This document shows, piece after piece, positions 1 through 12,040 of a stretch of 64,000 nucleotides of DNA. Position 1 is the stretch's first letter. Each line of letters begins with the position of its first letter. The notes under the pieces are model-generated. The model was not told the origin of the DNA. It did not search any database and saw only the letters and a program-made list of their open reading frames with translations. The stretch is from Galbula dea (taxonomy: Eukaryota; Chordata; Aves; Piciformes; Galbulidae), in assembly GCA_013399015.1 (NCBI GenBank), contig VWZX01004903.1:497716-561715 (forward strand), read 5' to 3'. The translations under genes and the position numbers were made by a program.

Positions 1-353
1 AGGGGAGACCTCATCACAGTTTATAACTTCCTCACCAGAGAGGGAGGGGTGGGTGCTGACCTCTTCTCTCTAGTGACCAGTGACAGGACAGGGGGGAATG
101 GCATGAAGCTGTGCCGGGGGAAATTCAGGTTGAATGTTAGGAAGAGCTTCTTTACCCAGACAGTGGTGGAGCATTGGAAAAGGCTCCCTGTGGGGCTGTC
201 ATGGCACCAACTCTTATGGAGTTTAAGACGCAATAGGACTTTGCGCTTAGGAACACAACTTAATGACTTTAGGTTTGTCCTGTACCTAAATAGGAGCTGG
301 AGTTAATGATCCTTATGGGTCCCTTCCAGCTCAGGATATTCTGTGATTCTATG
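1..353 (+). mobile_element. CR1 LINE, 3' part (end of ORF2 plus 3' UTR), cut by window edge
   Basis: This is the 3' part of a CR1 non-LTR retrotransposon. Frame 1 reads from base 1 as an uninterrupted reverse-transcriptase C-terminus: RGDLI at the edge, then FSLVTSDRTGGNG, then FRLNVRKSFFTQ and EHWKRLPVG, all typical of the end of CR1 ORF2. The 3' UTR follows and ends in the CR1 terminus ATTCTGTGATTCTATG at 338-353. There is no poly-A tail, as expected for CR1, whose 3' end is a short microsatellite. The similarity to the tail at 27585-27665 (shared TTGTCCTGTAC block and GGGTYCCTTCCARCTCAGG core) suggests the same subfamily. The open frame continues past the last ORF2 motif into UTR-like sequence, so its tail need not be coding. 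The 5' side lies outside the window. The element is a fossil with no evidence of activity. Confidence 0.93.
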
Positions 354-949
354 CTTTTTCATTTAAAACTGTACATGAACATAAGACAAACACTTCTTAC
401 TTTAGAAAGACAGGTTATAAAATGAACTTCCCAGAAATAGGGAAACCTATGTTATCAGTCCTTTTCTTACTAGAAGTAACACACTCCAATGCAAATGTGC
501 TCGAGGAAGGTGTAGTTTCATGTCTTAGCAAACAAGATAAACCATAAATCAGTAGGCACCTTACTCCAAAACAGTGTTTTCTGCATGTATGCATGGAGAG
601 AAAGGATGATTTGACTTACAAATCCAGGAGAACATCTATTTGAAAACCAGATTGTTGTGCTTAATCTATAAGACCCTAGATAGTGTATTACACAAAAAAC
701 ACAAAAGAACTTTCAAAGCACATTCCATGCTAGGTTTCAACACTTAACAAAGAGGAGTAAGAGTAATACATGATTGTGTTGTAGCCTCTTTTGCTATGGT
801 CCAGTACCACCTTGTTGCTGCCCTGGCCTAATGAAAACATCTGTTTCAGTCATACACACACCAGTTCCTGACAGCAAGACTGTGACCCTCAGTACATGTT
901 ATGTCTGGAATCAGACTAGCCATCAGAATAATAAGAGTAACAGCTGCAA

Positions 950-1014
950 CACATACACATTTGTGTGTGTATGCATACATACATGAAAATATACATACAT
1001 GATAAACACATACA
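950..1014. repeat. Imperfect CA/TG and ATAC-type microsatellite
   Basis: Alternating purine-pyrimidine sequence: ACACATACACA, then TGTGTGTGTATGCATACATACATG, then further ATACATACATG and CACATACAT units. Interrupted and short, so probably old and of low mutability. No function is implied. Confidence 0.75.
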
Positions 1015-1748
1015 TTTTAATATAGATTATTTATGAATATATATTTAAAGAATTGTCATACAGGGGGTACAAATATTTTTCAAATAAATTGGCATTTACT
1101 TCAAGTCCTTCTATTACTTAGGGCAGAAACACTGAAAAATGGCACAGCTCCATGGCTTTTGCTAATCATGCTTTAGAACAGCCTCCCAAAGACATGGTGG
1201 CCTGGCAGACAAAACTGTGCCACATCTACAGAGGGTTACCCAAGTCATCCCAGGGAACAAGTACACTCAACACTTCTCAATTTGTTTTTGGAGCAGGTCA
1301 TGTGGCACAGCCCCCTCTGCTCTCATCCATGCTAAAAAGGCACTCCACTAAGAATTCCTGACACATGCATATCTGTCCTGAAACCACCTACAATAGGGAT
1401 TAAGGAGATGTACAATTTAACCTCAATTCATAATCCCGCTTAAATCAGGAGAAAAATAAATCACTAAGAGCAATGACAGCACTGTTTTCAGTGCTCTGCA
1501 TGTGACCCTGGTAGATCCCTTCAGAAGTACAGGGAAGACTGCTGCATTCACTGCAGGGGCATGCTGTGCTTCCAACAGGAGCTGCATGCTTTCCATGCTT
1601 CCAGGATGCAAACTCTGGTACGGTTAACAATCACTGAGAAATAGAGTTGGCTTTCTCAAAGATATAAATGATTACTAGACCAAGCTAACTGAACCCCAGG
1701 GAGGTTCCCATTTGCTAGACAACAATTTCTGCAACTGTTGCTCACAAA

Positions 1749-1778
1749 GCCTATATCTCTTTAGCCTATATCTCTTTA
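1749..1778. repeat. Perfect 15-bp tandem duplication, two copies
   Basis: The 15-bp unit GCCTATATCTCTTTA occurs twice without a gap or mismatch (1749-1763 and 1764-1778). Perfect identity suggests a recent slippage or repair event. No transposon lies between the copies. Confidence 0.85.
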
Positions 1779-4700
1779 TGTTTTTTTCATTACCAGTATT
1801 AACAGATTTTTGATTCATCAGTTCTGGGTGCTAACTCTGTCAGGATGCTCTATAACCAGGTTGCCCCATTTACTGGACAAATATACAGAAATAACATTGC
1901 AATCATTTAACAGATAAGATCACCAAAAAGATAAACTGCAGGACTTCCATTCTTTTGGTGTTGTCTTAACATTTACAGTTTACTGGGCACTTGTGGTTAG
2001 TTATGTCCTTAGTCAGGTCAGAGCTGGCAAGGCATAGGATTTATTTTATTTTATTTCATACAGTGAATGCCTTCTGGCCCTTTTGTAAGGAGACAGGATT
2101 GCTGTAGCTTTCATGCAGACCAACCCAGAGCTATACAGTTATTCCAGAAACAGCATTTGGATCTAAGCAGAATCAGGACCAGCCTGTTGTGCGATGCAGA
2201 CACCATGTACCACTCCTCATCATGCTGAAATGAGTTCACAGTCTGACTCAGTCTTTATAGGTGCCCCCTCTTTGGCCATCATCTCTTAGGGCGGGATAGC
2301 TGGAATGCTATTCCCTGCCAGCAACCTATGGTTCTGGAATTTATACTTTTTTTTTCTTTTTAAGGAAGAGACTAATCCTATTACAAGGTCTGACACAGCT
2401 GCAGGAGAGATAAACTGAACAGCCATTTAAAAAATTTAGGTTGGTTATAATAGCCTAAGCTAATCTATTTCTAACTTACTGTATTTCCTAATTCCTTTCC
2501 TAACACTGCCTACCGAATTTCATGGCAAATTATTATTTTTAAAACAACATTATATGTTAGCAATAACTGGAATGTTCAGATCTGCACTTTCAGAATATTT
2601 GAATGCATGTTCAGAGATGTTTTTTCACCAAGTGTGTTGGATGGGGGCTGAGTGCAAAGTTTATATTGATCAGATTTATTCAGAGCAATAATTTCTCAGA
2701 AATTTTACATTTAAGCCGATTTTATAGTCTCTAGGAATTATTAAAAAAAAAATGCTACCCAAACTCATAAAATCTCTCTCATTCCCTAAATCCACACTCA
2801 GATGGTCTAGCCAGTAGTCTGATCCAGCCCTGCTCTATTTTTACACTGAGTAATAGTAAATGGATTGGAGCATTTGCATCACTTTATGTTAGCTGCAGTC
2901 ACACAGTTGTAACCACTTCGACTTGGATGGGATGAGACAGAGGTTTCTCACGTGCCACTGTGACTACAAATACAACATAACACTTATATAGGTACCTGTA
3001 CAAAGATGGCATAAGATATTGCCATTCAGATTCAGTAAGACTTCATGCCTCTAGTGTGTGTTCAGAGCGGCTTGTTGCCCTGGGTGAAGCACAGCATTGG
3101 ATCTATATAGCCTTTGCTGTACATACCTCAGTGAAAAAATCATACAATAAGAAGATACTTCTTGAAGTATTTTGTAGAAACAGAAACCCCCCTGTTTTTT
3201 TCATCTTTAATTCCACAATACCTCCTTTCAGATTTATAAAGCATTTGGAAGAAAGTTTGTCAGAAATTGCAACTCCTTCTGCTCAAAAATGTGAGGTTTT
3301 TGTAATTTTTAATTTTTTTCTCCAGGAATCTTTTGGTTTATTTTGATCTAGCTGTTTGCTACTTCATTTCCAAGCAGAAAAAGAACAAAATTTACAATTA
3401 AAAGAAAATTCCCATCTAAAATATGAATCATTACTTTTACTAAACAAAACTTCTGGTTTTGATTTGAACTCCAACTTTTATGGCAAAAAGTTCTCAGGCA
3501 AAACATTCCAGACAGCTTGAAATTTAAAGATAATTTGAGAATTAGAAACATGATGACCTACCACGTCTGTTAAAGTTACTTGGTTCAAACTTTTGAAATG
3601 CAAATGCGTGTCTATGCAAGTAGATGGACTTGGTCATGGGTAGACCTCTTTTTATCCTACAACATTACCAAAAGCTTCTTAACTTATAGATCCTGGGCTC
3701 TCAATAGCTCTGTTTCTGATGCTGATAGAGGACTTCTGTGCAGGAAAGCTGGAGTCAGCCTTGTATGTAGAAGTTTCAAGAGCTTTACTGCCTGTGAGCA
3801 GGGACATGCCATGAAGAAACCTGTTAGAACAAAGACTCACAGTCCCTTGGCTCTAGGGTTTTACTCATGTTTTTTCTTGGCTTTTACTTTTAATGCAGTC
3901 TACATACTAAGGAGGAGCAGATCAATCTTCTGTAAATACCACTTCAACCACGTAACTTTCAGTGCTGTATTTTAAATTGAAATACATCATACAGATGTAA
4001 AATGCAATTTACTGAACACCTACAGTCTTCAATTTTAGTAGACACATTTTGGTCTCCAAAATCACTTAAAATAATTGCCAAAGTCTATCTTAGTGCAGAT
4101 GCATTGGGGTCGATTACAGTACACTTAATTTCTTTCATTTCTTTGTTCTGCCCTAGTGCCATTTATCTGCCTTCCTCTTTACACATATCCACACTGTTTG
4201 TATATATCCTTCATCTTATAAATTGTGCTTCACCAACAGGCAAAGTAAACATTTACAGTGATATATAACGCTTACTGACAACGTCAAGCCAAATACACTG
4301 TGATCCAAGAACAGGCTTGATTTTCCTCAGTCTCCTCTCCTCAGGCAAAAGCTTGAGTGAATAGATGAGCCCTGTTCTGCACCTTGAAGGTCAAAAGAAT
4401 AGCTTTGACAAACCAAGAGGGAAACAAATGCTGAGGCTGACAGACTTCCTCCAAGAACCATCCGCCTCCAGCATCCCAATAACCAAACTTAAAGATTGCT
4501 AAGAAAATAACCCTTTTATTATGTATTATCACAGCACAGAATAAGAAAAAAATCACTGACACCCAGATAATCAGCATGCAAACCACTTCTAAACAGCATT
4601 TCAAATTAAGCTAGTTGCAGGTTTGGAATATAAGAGCAGTTTCTTGCTGCTGTTACAAAGTTTTAATGCAACTGTGCAGGATTGAATGCTCCGGCATTAT

Positions 4701-6454
4701 GGTTTTTCACCCCTTCAATGCGTCTAAGATATTTAAATAGCAGCTTGTATTAGCAAGTTACAATAAATCAACTCCCACATACTATCAATCTGTTTCCCAT
4801 TTTTCTTGGTGCAACACCTATTTTAACTCTTTAGAGCCCTCCTTCCCTCAAAAACCATCAAATTCTCTCTCAACCTGCCTCTGCTTTCTAATCAATTTTA
4901 CAGAAGCAACAATAGTTTGTCCAATGGTCTACACAAGCTGTACTGTGAGGTTCTGCGGAGGAAGCCCAGCTCTCCGCTCCGGCACAGTGGCAGATGTTCA
5001 CCAGCCCTACACAGGCAAAGGAAACAATCCTAATGAACGTGTGCTGTGTTATTGCCTGGTTACTGGGAGCACATGGATAACCACTTGAGTTTATTGCACC
5101 ATCAGCTAAGCAGCTGATAGGCTGTGTAGTTGTGCTGTACATGTAGCCCTATCACCACTTCTATGGCCACCCTTCTCCCACACCCTGCAAGTCTAGATGG
5201 ACTTTTGAGGCCCTCATGCCATCAGAGCTATTTAAGTGAGAACATGGCAAAGAAAAGTTGACATAATGCCTTCCAGAAAAGTGATGAAAGAAAGAGGAAA
5301 TGAATGTTTGGCATTTTGGTCCTCTTTTTCTCTTTTTTTCTTAAAGTACCTCATTCATAATATGAACATTGTTATTTAAAGCTGTTTAAAAGAGAGTGCA
5401 TCTACACTTCCTTCATAGGTTTGAGGATTCGGGGATTTTTTTGGGAAAAAACCCAACCAAAACCAACTAAGAAACATTTTAAAAATTTTCAGAAACATTT
5501 GCCTGTTTCTACTCCCCGCCTCTTCCTTTGCCCACTACAATGTTAGCATCTGGTGTTATTTTGCAAGTCTAAATGTATCAGGTACCTGCTGTTGATGCCA
5601 ATCACAACTGTCCTAAGCATGAGTATTCTAGAGCTTTTGGTTCAAAGAAAATTCCAAGATAGCAAACCACAAAATATCAGCCTTGCTTATGGTTCAGACA
5701 GTATTTTCACAGCTATCCCCATACAATGCCAGCAGGAGGGTGTGAAACACCTGCAGTTACTGAGGGCACTCCCAGCCAGAAGGCACTGAACAGCTGCCAG
5801 GGTAGGGGAGGACTGGCTGTGTCTGCCTGGTGTACTCTCAGCAACAGCAATCCTCTCCACTGTTCATTTTTCTAACCAGAGGGAAATTAGCTTTTCTAGT
5901 TTGTCTATTTGGTCACACTTCTGAAACTTTTAGTATTTCTACTGCTGGTCTTAACCTAAACTTTGAGAGACTCTATGCTAACCCCCAAACTTGCTCTTTG
6001 TTGAGAAGCCTTAATCAAACACTCCTCTCTTGTTACATTTTCTTTTGTTAATGAGGGAAAGTAGTATAGTTCTGCATGTAAAGCCAAGAAGTTATTATTT
6101 TGAGTTTTGTCATATTTTCACTCACTGCTTAAAACAATGAGGACTAACCTAAGACTTTTCTGCAATATAAATATAGCTGCATGTCCTTTATGCAATTCAT
6201 GTATGGTTTTTGATTTACTCAATTTATTTCTGTGTACTACATTTTACTGATTTTCCTTAAGGTTCTATTAGATAGGTAATTTTAGTATAAAAGATGCTAC
6301 CCTTACTTCTACAAATTATTTCTACATTGCCAGCTAGTCAGCAAAGTAATAGAGAGATGTCTGCTGTAAATTTGATGTAGCTGGTTATTTTCAAGCAGAT
6401 GGACAGAGTTACAAGTACTATAGCAAACATCCACCTAACCTGGCTGTTGCAAGT

Positions 6455-6625
6455 ATTGCATTTCTGCAGCTCATTTTATTTAAATGTTAGCTAATTTTGG
6501 TGTTCTCAGTACATGCCAAAATGCAATGCACTGATCACTGCAGGACAGCCATTAATTTAATCTTTGATCAAGGACTTTCAGCTGGGAATCATGTTAGCAT
6601 TACAGATAATGTGTTTGTAAAATGG
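6455..6625. promoter_or_regulatory. Candidate conserved regulatory element (motif density only)
   Basis: This stretch packs several vertebrate developmental transcription-factor cores into about 170 bp: ATTTAAAT, GCTAATTTT, ATTAATTTAAT (homeodomain-type TAAT cores), CTTTGATCAAGG at 6562-6573 (two inverted, overlapping TCF/LEF-like cores) and CAGCTG (E-box). It overlaps no repeat and carries no open frame of note. Such clusters are common in conserved non-coding elements, but AT-rich DNA yields many of these words by chance. The call rests on appearance only. Confidence 0.22.
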
Positions 6626-8026
6626 GAGGGAATCATGTCCTTGTATTTTCGTCAATGAATCTTGCAGCTTTATATTTACTACAGTCTTAGAAACCCATAT
6701 TCAGACTCTCTTGCAAATCATGCTCCTAATTTCTCTTCTTTCTTAACAAAACCAGCTTCATCTTCTCCAATGACTTGTACATTTCTTTTTCCAGAAACTC
6801 TTTGAGAGAAAATACCTCTTCTGTGCACTTGGGACATGACATAAGTGATGCTACCTAAATAACTGACCCACTTCTAAATGGCTTTGCTTTTAAATGTAGT
6901 TAGGAAGACTTTCAAAAAGGTTTCAAGATAGTGTCTAAAACTCTCTGGGTTACTTTGAAAGTCTAATTGCAAGTCACTTTTTCAGTCTTGGATTATTTGT
7001 CATAACAGACAAGCAATCTTTGCATAGTCCTAGCATACTACAAGGTTAAGAGAAACTAACTTTGCACCCTGCAAGCTATGCTGGGTTGAACGCATAGAGG
7101 CATCACTGGCCTTTCCTTCAACTTTACCCCCATGCAGCTCAGCAAGTTGGATTTACCTTGTTCCTACCACTCTGGCAAGAGGAATACAAACTTACCAGAA
7201 CAGACTGGTATGGCACATCTCCTTCTCCTTATAAGGCACATGCAAGAAAATTGCAGTAACTCTTTGGTCATGTCTGCACTCTAAAATTATTCATGAAGCT
7301 ATATAACATCTGCTTTTTCATGGTATTTACTGCACTGTTTCAATGATATTAAAAAAAGAAGGTTGTTCTTAGTCCTTCCATAGCAAAGATAAATGAAAAC
7401 AAGATCTAAATCAAGCCAAACTTGCATTTTTTTCTAAAAGATAACTTTAAAATGGCATCTCCAACACATTACTAATGTTCTGGTTTCATTTTTATTTTTA
7501 TTGGTAAGAACTATGGAATATCAGTCTGCATTATAAAGCTGACAGCAGACTACATTCAGTGGTTTGAAATCTCTGTGATATTTTTTCCTAAGTAAAATAA
7601 ATTAAAAAAAAAAGTTTTTTGCTGTCTCATTGTCCTGTTTACCCACTAAAGACAAAATGGGTTTGCTTGAACTAAGGAGAGTTCATGTGATACTATGTTC
7701 ATTCCGGCAACCCAACCACTAAAACTTGCATGAAGTACTAAGTTAAACTGTAATCAACTCTAAGCTCTCAAAAGGTGACCTATTCAGGATGATCTCTGCA
7801 ACTGCTGTTACCCTGGGTATCATTTTTTAGAGGCAGCAACACACTATAACACTGTCAGTCCTTCTCAGCCTCTGCAGCCATTGCACACCTTTTTGTGTCT
7901 GTCCTGGAAACTGAGGGTGTTCCTGCAGTGTTAATATACGTATGCCTTCTCACACTGCTTGTTCACTATTGCAGCCTTTTCAGTTCTTCACAGTGCAGAT
8001 AACTGCATCATTTTGGAAAATGCTAG

Positions 8027-8104
8027 ATCCTCTGTGTTTGTCTAGTAGCTGGACTGCCACGAAGCTGTAGGAACCCCCAGCACCAATACAGCTGTCCCTT
8101 AAGG
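8027..8104 (+). repeat. Unclassified 78-bp repeat, copy A
   Basis: This 78-bp block recurs at 17573-17650 in the same orientation with a single difference (T at 8087, C at 17633). Flanking sequence differs on both sides, so the boundaries are sharp. Two nested stems can be drawn: CTGTGTT (8032-8038) with AATACAG (8085-8091), and GCTGG (8048-8052) with CCAGC (8077-8081). The one difference between copies turns a G-C pair in copy B into a G-U wobble here, so the fold survives. I recognise no CR1, tRNA, snRNA, 7SL or 5S sequence in it. Orientation is arbitrary. It could be a fragment of a young transposon family, a structured RNA retrocopy or a local duplication. Confidence 0.85.
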
Positions 8105-9399
8105 TGTTTGGTTCTCATGTAACTGTTTGAATACAGGCACTTAAATACATAACTGGAGGAGTGAACGGAGCCCTCAGTTTTTCTTTTCTTCATTAGTGCT
8201 GTTTTCAGATAGCTTCACGCATACACCATCGTGGGGGAGGGCAGTTCTTCCCCCTCTGCCACCACGTCAGGAAGGATTAGCTTCATTCCCTGCATTGCAG
8301 CATCTTGGAGTGCTGTTGTCCCACTCATCTCCCTCCACATGGCCTCACCTTCTCAACCCTTTCAACTCCATTTTCAAATGACAGGTTTCTTCCTGCTGTT
8401 GTGCTGACCCTTGATTGCAGCAGTAGTGGTGCAAACAGACCAGTCAATGTTTGACAAATTTAGTGATGGGCCTTGGGGACAGTCTATTTTTTGGAAAGAG
8501 TTTTCTGGTACCACTGCTTGAACACTGTCGTGAAAACCATACAACCCTCTCTTTTCAGAGATTTGTAGTGGAAAAGAGATATAATGCTTTCTATTTTGGC
8601 TAGAAATATCTTATAAATACTTACAAATCAATCATAGTGTCAAGTGTTAAGACTTGGGAAAAACCAAAATCACAGGCACTGAGATAAAAAAACAGTCAGT
8701 ACTATATTGTAATCTTAATTATTCTCCTGACTCCAAAGCTCTGTCTCTCACTTTACAGAAATATTATCTAATTAATTTATTTATCTTAGCACTATCCACA
8801 TATTATCTAGCTTTCATTTCTTACTCAATCAACTCACTGACTGATATTTCTTAAGTCATCTTTTTTACTTGAATACTTTAAATATTTTGAAATGAAGTAC
8901 ATGAGAAAGAAAAAACTTTTGCTTTATATTATTATAATCTTGCTACAGGTTGGGAAGTTTTGCAGGTTAGTTTCCCAAAGTAAGAGAAAGATGTTCAGCT
9001 TATTTTTGTGCTTTTTTTTTTTGTCCTTTTTCCTCCATTTTAGGCTACACACAGAAGGAGATGCATAGTATATGAAGTGAAAATTGAGCTCTGGTACACG
9101 TTCATAATAGACATACATAATCACTCATCAGTTTAAGGGAAATCTTACTGCATGAGTGTGTATGAAAAAATGAATGAAGATAACACTGTTTTAAAAGTCA
9201 AAAGTTAGTTTGTTTATCTGAACTGGTGTAGCTGTGATAGGCTAGGGATAGCAGCATGTAAGGCTGGAGCAGAGGCAATATCTTTTACTAGGTCAATTAA
9301 TGGTTGGAAAAAACACCCAATATAGTTTCTCTATATCATCTAAACATACTTTTTAATCTATGCCATATAATATTAAGGCTAGTGGATACTTGAAGGTCA
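8105..9399. other. Unique AT-rich spacer, no gene recognised
   Basis: No exon, RNA gene or repeat family recognised. A block of moderately higher GC at about 8215-8345 contains only a short 61-codon frame. A T-run sits near 9007-9022. Confidence 0.6.
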
Positions 9400-9552
9400 A
9401 ATGTTGTGGAGTCTCCTCCTCTGGAGATATTCAAACCCCGTCTGGACATGTTTCTGTGTGACCTGGTCTAGGGAATCCTGCTGTGGCAGGGGGGTTGGAC
9501 CAGATGATATTTCGAGGTCCCTTCCAGCTCCTAACATTCTGTGATTCTGTGA
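9400..9552 (+). mobile_element. CR1 LINE 3' end (short, 5'-truncated)
   Basis: About 150 bp from the end of a CR1 element. It begins in the ORF2 C-terminal region (TTGTGGAGTCTCC, then GGAGATATTCAAA), continues through the conserved 3' UTR (CCTGGTCTAGGGAATCCTGC, GGACCAGATGAT, AGGTCCCTTCCAGCTCC) and ends in ATTCTGTGATTCTGTGA. The same terminal sequence is seen in the copies at 21890, 54724 and 55411, so these belong to one subfamily. Severe 5' truncation is usual for CR1. No target-site duplication is evident, which is also usual. Confidence 0.93.
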
Positions 9553-10148
9553 AAACATGAATTATGTAATATAAACACAAACCATACGTGCTGTTGATTT
9601 GAAAGAGGTAAAATTATTAATTACTTTATTATTTTTATTAACTCTGTAATGCAACAATGTCATTGACATAGAGCATGGAAACCTCCTATCCTAGTTCCTA
9701 TATTTAGACCGGCTATGTCCTACCAGTATTTGCCACAAGTATGTTCTAAAATATCATTACACTTTGCCCTGCTACCACCTTTTAAATTATTTTTAATTCT
9801 GTCATATTAAAACTGCTATGAGCAACTGAACACGTTTGAAAATCATCCTCAATTTATTACAAAGAAAATAAGGATAGATCAAGGTCACAGTTTCCTAATG
9901 TTATATATAATTTAAATTTTTTCAGTAAAGTAAGAAGCTGCATGAACTTCTACCCATCTCCTTGAGTCATTTATACTTTCACATTTATTCTCCCAGGTTA
10001 TAAAACATGGATGAAGTTTCTTTCCACTAATAGTAGCTGTAATAGAATTTTAGCAGTCTTTAGGGATGCCTGGGGTCGGGGAAGGTGAAGGGTCCTTCTC
10101 CCACATACCGCAGGCTCCAAGGTACACCCTGTACTGGTGTTCAAAGAA
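9553..10148. other. AT-rich spacer between two CR1 copies
   Basis: Nothing recognised. Only short A/T-rich stretches; no open frame of note until the antisense side of the following CR1. Confidence 0.6.
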
Positions 10149-10567
10149 ACACAGAATCACAGAACTGTTACGGTTGGAAAGGACCCTCAAGATCATCTAG
10201 TCCAACCAATAGCCCTACACTACTCTTATCCTTAAATCATCCCCTGAAGAAACACATCTATCCTCTTCTTAAAAACCTCCAGGGATGGTTACTCCACCAC
10301 CTCCCTGGGCAGCCTATTCCAATACCTCACCATTCTTTCAGTAAAGAAATTCTTCCTAATATCTAATCTAAACCTGCCCTGGCACAGCTTGAGCCCATTC
10401 CCTCTAGTCCTGTCACTAGTCACAAGCGAGAAGAGGCCAACACCTGCCTCCCTAGAATGACCTTTCAAGTAGCTGAAGAGAGCAATAAGGTTTCCCCTCA
10501 GCCTCCTCTTCTCCAGGCTAAAGACCCCCAGCTCCCTAAGCCTCTCCTCATAACAGCTGTACTTGGC
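10149..10567 (-). mobile_element. CR1 LINE 3' part, different subfamily from its neighbours
   Basis: Read on the minus strand this is about 420 bp of CR1, from TCCTCATAA-type sequence of the ORF2 C-terminus to the terminal complement of CACAGAATCACAGAA at 10150-10164. The 3' UTR core differs from the copies at 9400 and 21890: it has GGTTGGAAAGGACCCTCAAG and a CAACCAATAGCCC block where the others have GTTGGAAGG and a CCCCCCTGCC block. It is therefore a separate subfamily. The left side matches the CR1 3' end precisely and the right side is a truncation in the ORF2 region. The forward-strand open frames over it (10085-10366, 10457-10660) are antisense shadows. Confidence 0.92.
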
Positions 10568-11988
10568 AATATTATGCTTTCATTTCAAGCTCTGGTTGTG
10601 GTGCAGTACCCATGGTGCTCAGGGTCAGGAGGAGGAATACAGGATCTCCCATTCCTATGACCCACACATGCACTAGTTCCCTGCCCTGGGAGCAGAGGGC
10701 TAATCTGTAGTACCCCACCTAGTCCTGCTCTCTGCCCCTGAGCAGCAGGGAAAAAACCACCCACCACTTCAGCTGGTTTTTCTTCTAAAGCTCATGTAAG
10801 GTCCAAATCAATTTTATTTCAGATTTTTAGCAATATGGCAAATATGAGACAAACAAAAGTATGGTTCAGAAAAAAAAATAAAATAACCACAGGATTAAGA
10901 AGAAGGAATCAAAGACAAGTGTGTCAAAATAATAATAATTTACAACTTCTGAGTTTTTATAATTGCCATGAATCAGAAAGATATTTTGACAGAAGAAAAC
11001 CAGAAGTACTGTAACATGGGTAAAATACCTCCATCAGCTATGAGACTGTTGGCTTACACTGACTCATTTTGTTGAGCATTACTCATCCGCATACCATACA
11101 CACTGTCATGATTTAAAGTTACATCATACCACAGAAGACCATGCTAAAGAATTTAACATTTAAGATAACAAAACCAGGAATTGCAGTTCTAATCAAGGTA
11201 GGAATTAATTTCAGCAGGTTTTCAGCCTGAATAAGTTCTGCAGGTTTGGATCTGAAAACTAGTATGGTGATGAAACATAAAGTTAGATGCTGCAGCTAAC
11301 TTAAGACGCTGAAGTATTACTTTGCCTACTAAATAGAAAACCAAACCAAACCAACCAAACACTCACAACCCCAAATATGAGAGAACAAAAAATTCAACCA
11401 AACAACAAAAATGAGAAAAATCCAGCAGTCTAAGAGGAGTTTGACTTGACTTTGACTTCTTTTGACTTGACAGAGCTGAACTACCGAGAATGAACTGAGC
11501 TTTTCAAAAGCAGAAAAGCCACTTTATTTATTTTTAATCTGTATCTTTTCAAGGGTAGAGAAATGCAGAGCCAAAATACTCAGGGTAACAGATGACAAGT
11601 GATCGTGAAGGTCTGTGAAAAGGAATCAGATGATAGAACTAGCTAAGAAGAAAAGGATGCAGAGGTCAGGAGGGTTAATTTGTCCTCTCAATGGGAGAGA
11701 ACATCTTGTTTTCTGCAATTAATTGATCCTCAATAGATTCTTATCTGAATTCCAGGAGGAGGGTGCCTGGATGCTTTGCAAAAGATGATTTACCCTCAGA
11801 ACATTTTAGTGAAATAAGGCATTCATGCTCACTTTAGAGACGGATGAGACAGAGAATCTAAATTAGTAACCAAATGTGACACGTCAACCCTGATACAACA
11901 CATTATGGAGTCCATATCCTACATTATGCCACTTACCACTGCAAAGCCATCCTTTGAAGCTGAATTATGCCACCAATTAAACAACATG
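10568..11988. other. Spacer with a GC-richer start, no gene recognised
   Basis: The first 200 bases (to about 10765) are richer in GC than the background and directly abut the truncated end of the CR1, but I do not recognise CR1 sequence in them. The remainder is AT-rich. An A/C-rich low-complexity tract sits at 11337-11418, and a small TTGACTT-type imperfect repeat lies near 11440-11472. Confidence 0.55.
11337..11418. repeat. A/C-rich low-complexity tract
   Basis: Repeated CCAAA and CAAA-type units (AACCAAACCAAACCAACC and similar) with interruptions. The other strand is T/G-rich, similar in composition to 13331-13422. Confidence 0.7.
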
Positions 11989-12040
11989 ATCACAGAATCA
12001 CAGAATGTTAGGAGCTGGAAGAGACCTCGAAAGATCATCT
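11989..12040 (-). mobile_element. Terminal 52 bp of a CR1 LINE
   Basis: Only the extreme 3' end of a CR1 remains: on the plus strand ATCACAGAATCACAGAATGT, then TAGGAGCTGGAAGAGACCTC, then AAAGATCATCT, after which the sequence becomes unrelated. It is either a very short 5'-truncated insertion or a deletion remnant. The subfamily is that of the 9400 and 55411 copies (TCCTAACATTCTGTGAT on the sense strand). Confidence 0.88.

Larger units (their letters stand above)
354..8026. other. AT-rich unique sequence, no gene recognised
   Basis: Seven kilobases without a convincing exon, RNA gene or identified transposon. The longest open frame (3580-3975, 131 codons) shows no domain, no repeated motif and ordinary AT-rich composition, and looks like chance. 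Contents of note: a mixed CA/TG and ATAC microsatellite near 950-1014; a perfect 15-bp tandem duplication at 1749-1778; a small pocket with several CpGs near 4950-4985; a 7-bp-arm inverted repeat (ATCAGCT/AGCTGAT) near 5100-5117; and a motif-dense stretch at 6455-6625 listed separately. Part of the 2160-2340 region is somewhat richer in GC and could be an old repeat, but I do not recognise it. Confidence 0.6.

Noticed and set aside
3580..3975. 131-codon open frame on the plus strand
   Set aside because: No domain, signal or repeat; composition of a chance frame; no supporting transcript signals.
10085..10660. Plus-strand frames of 93 and 67 codons
   Set aside because: They are antisense shadows of the minus-strand CR1 at 10149-10567.
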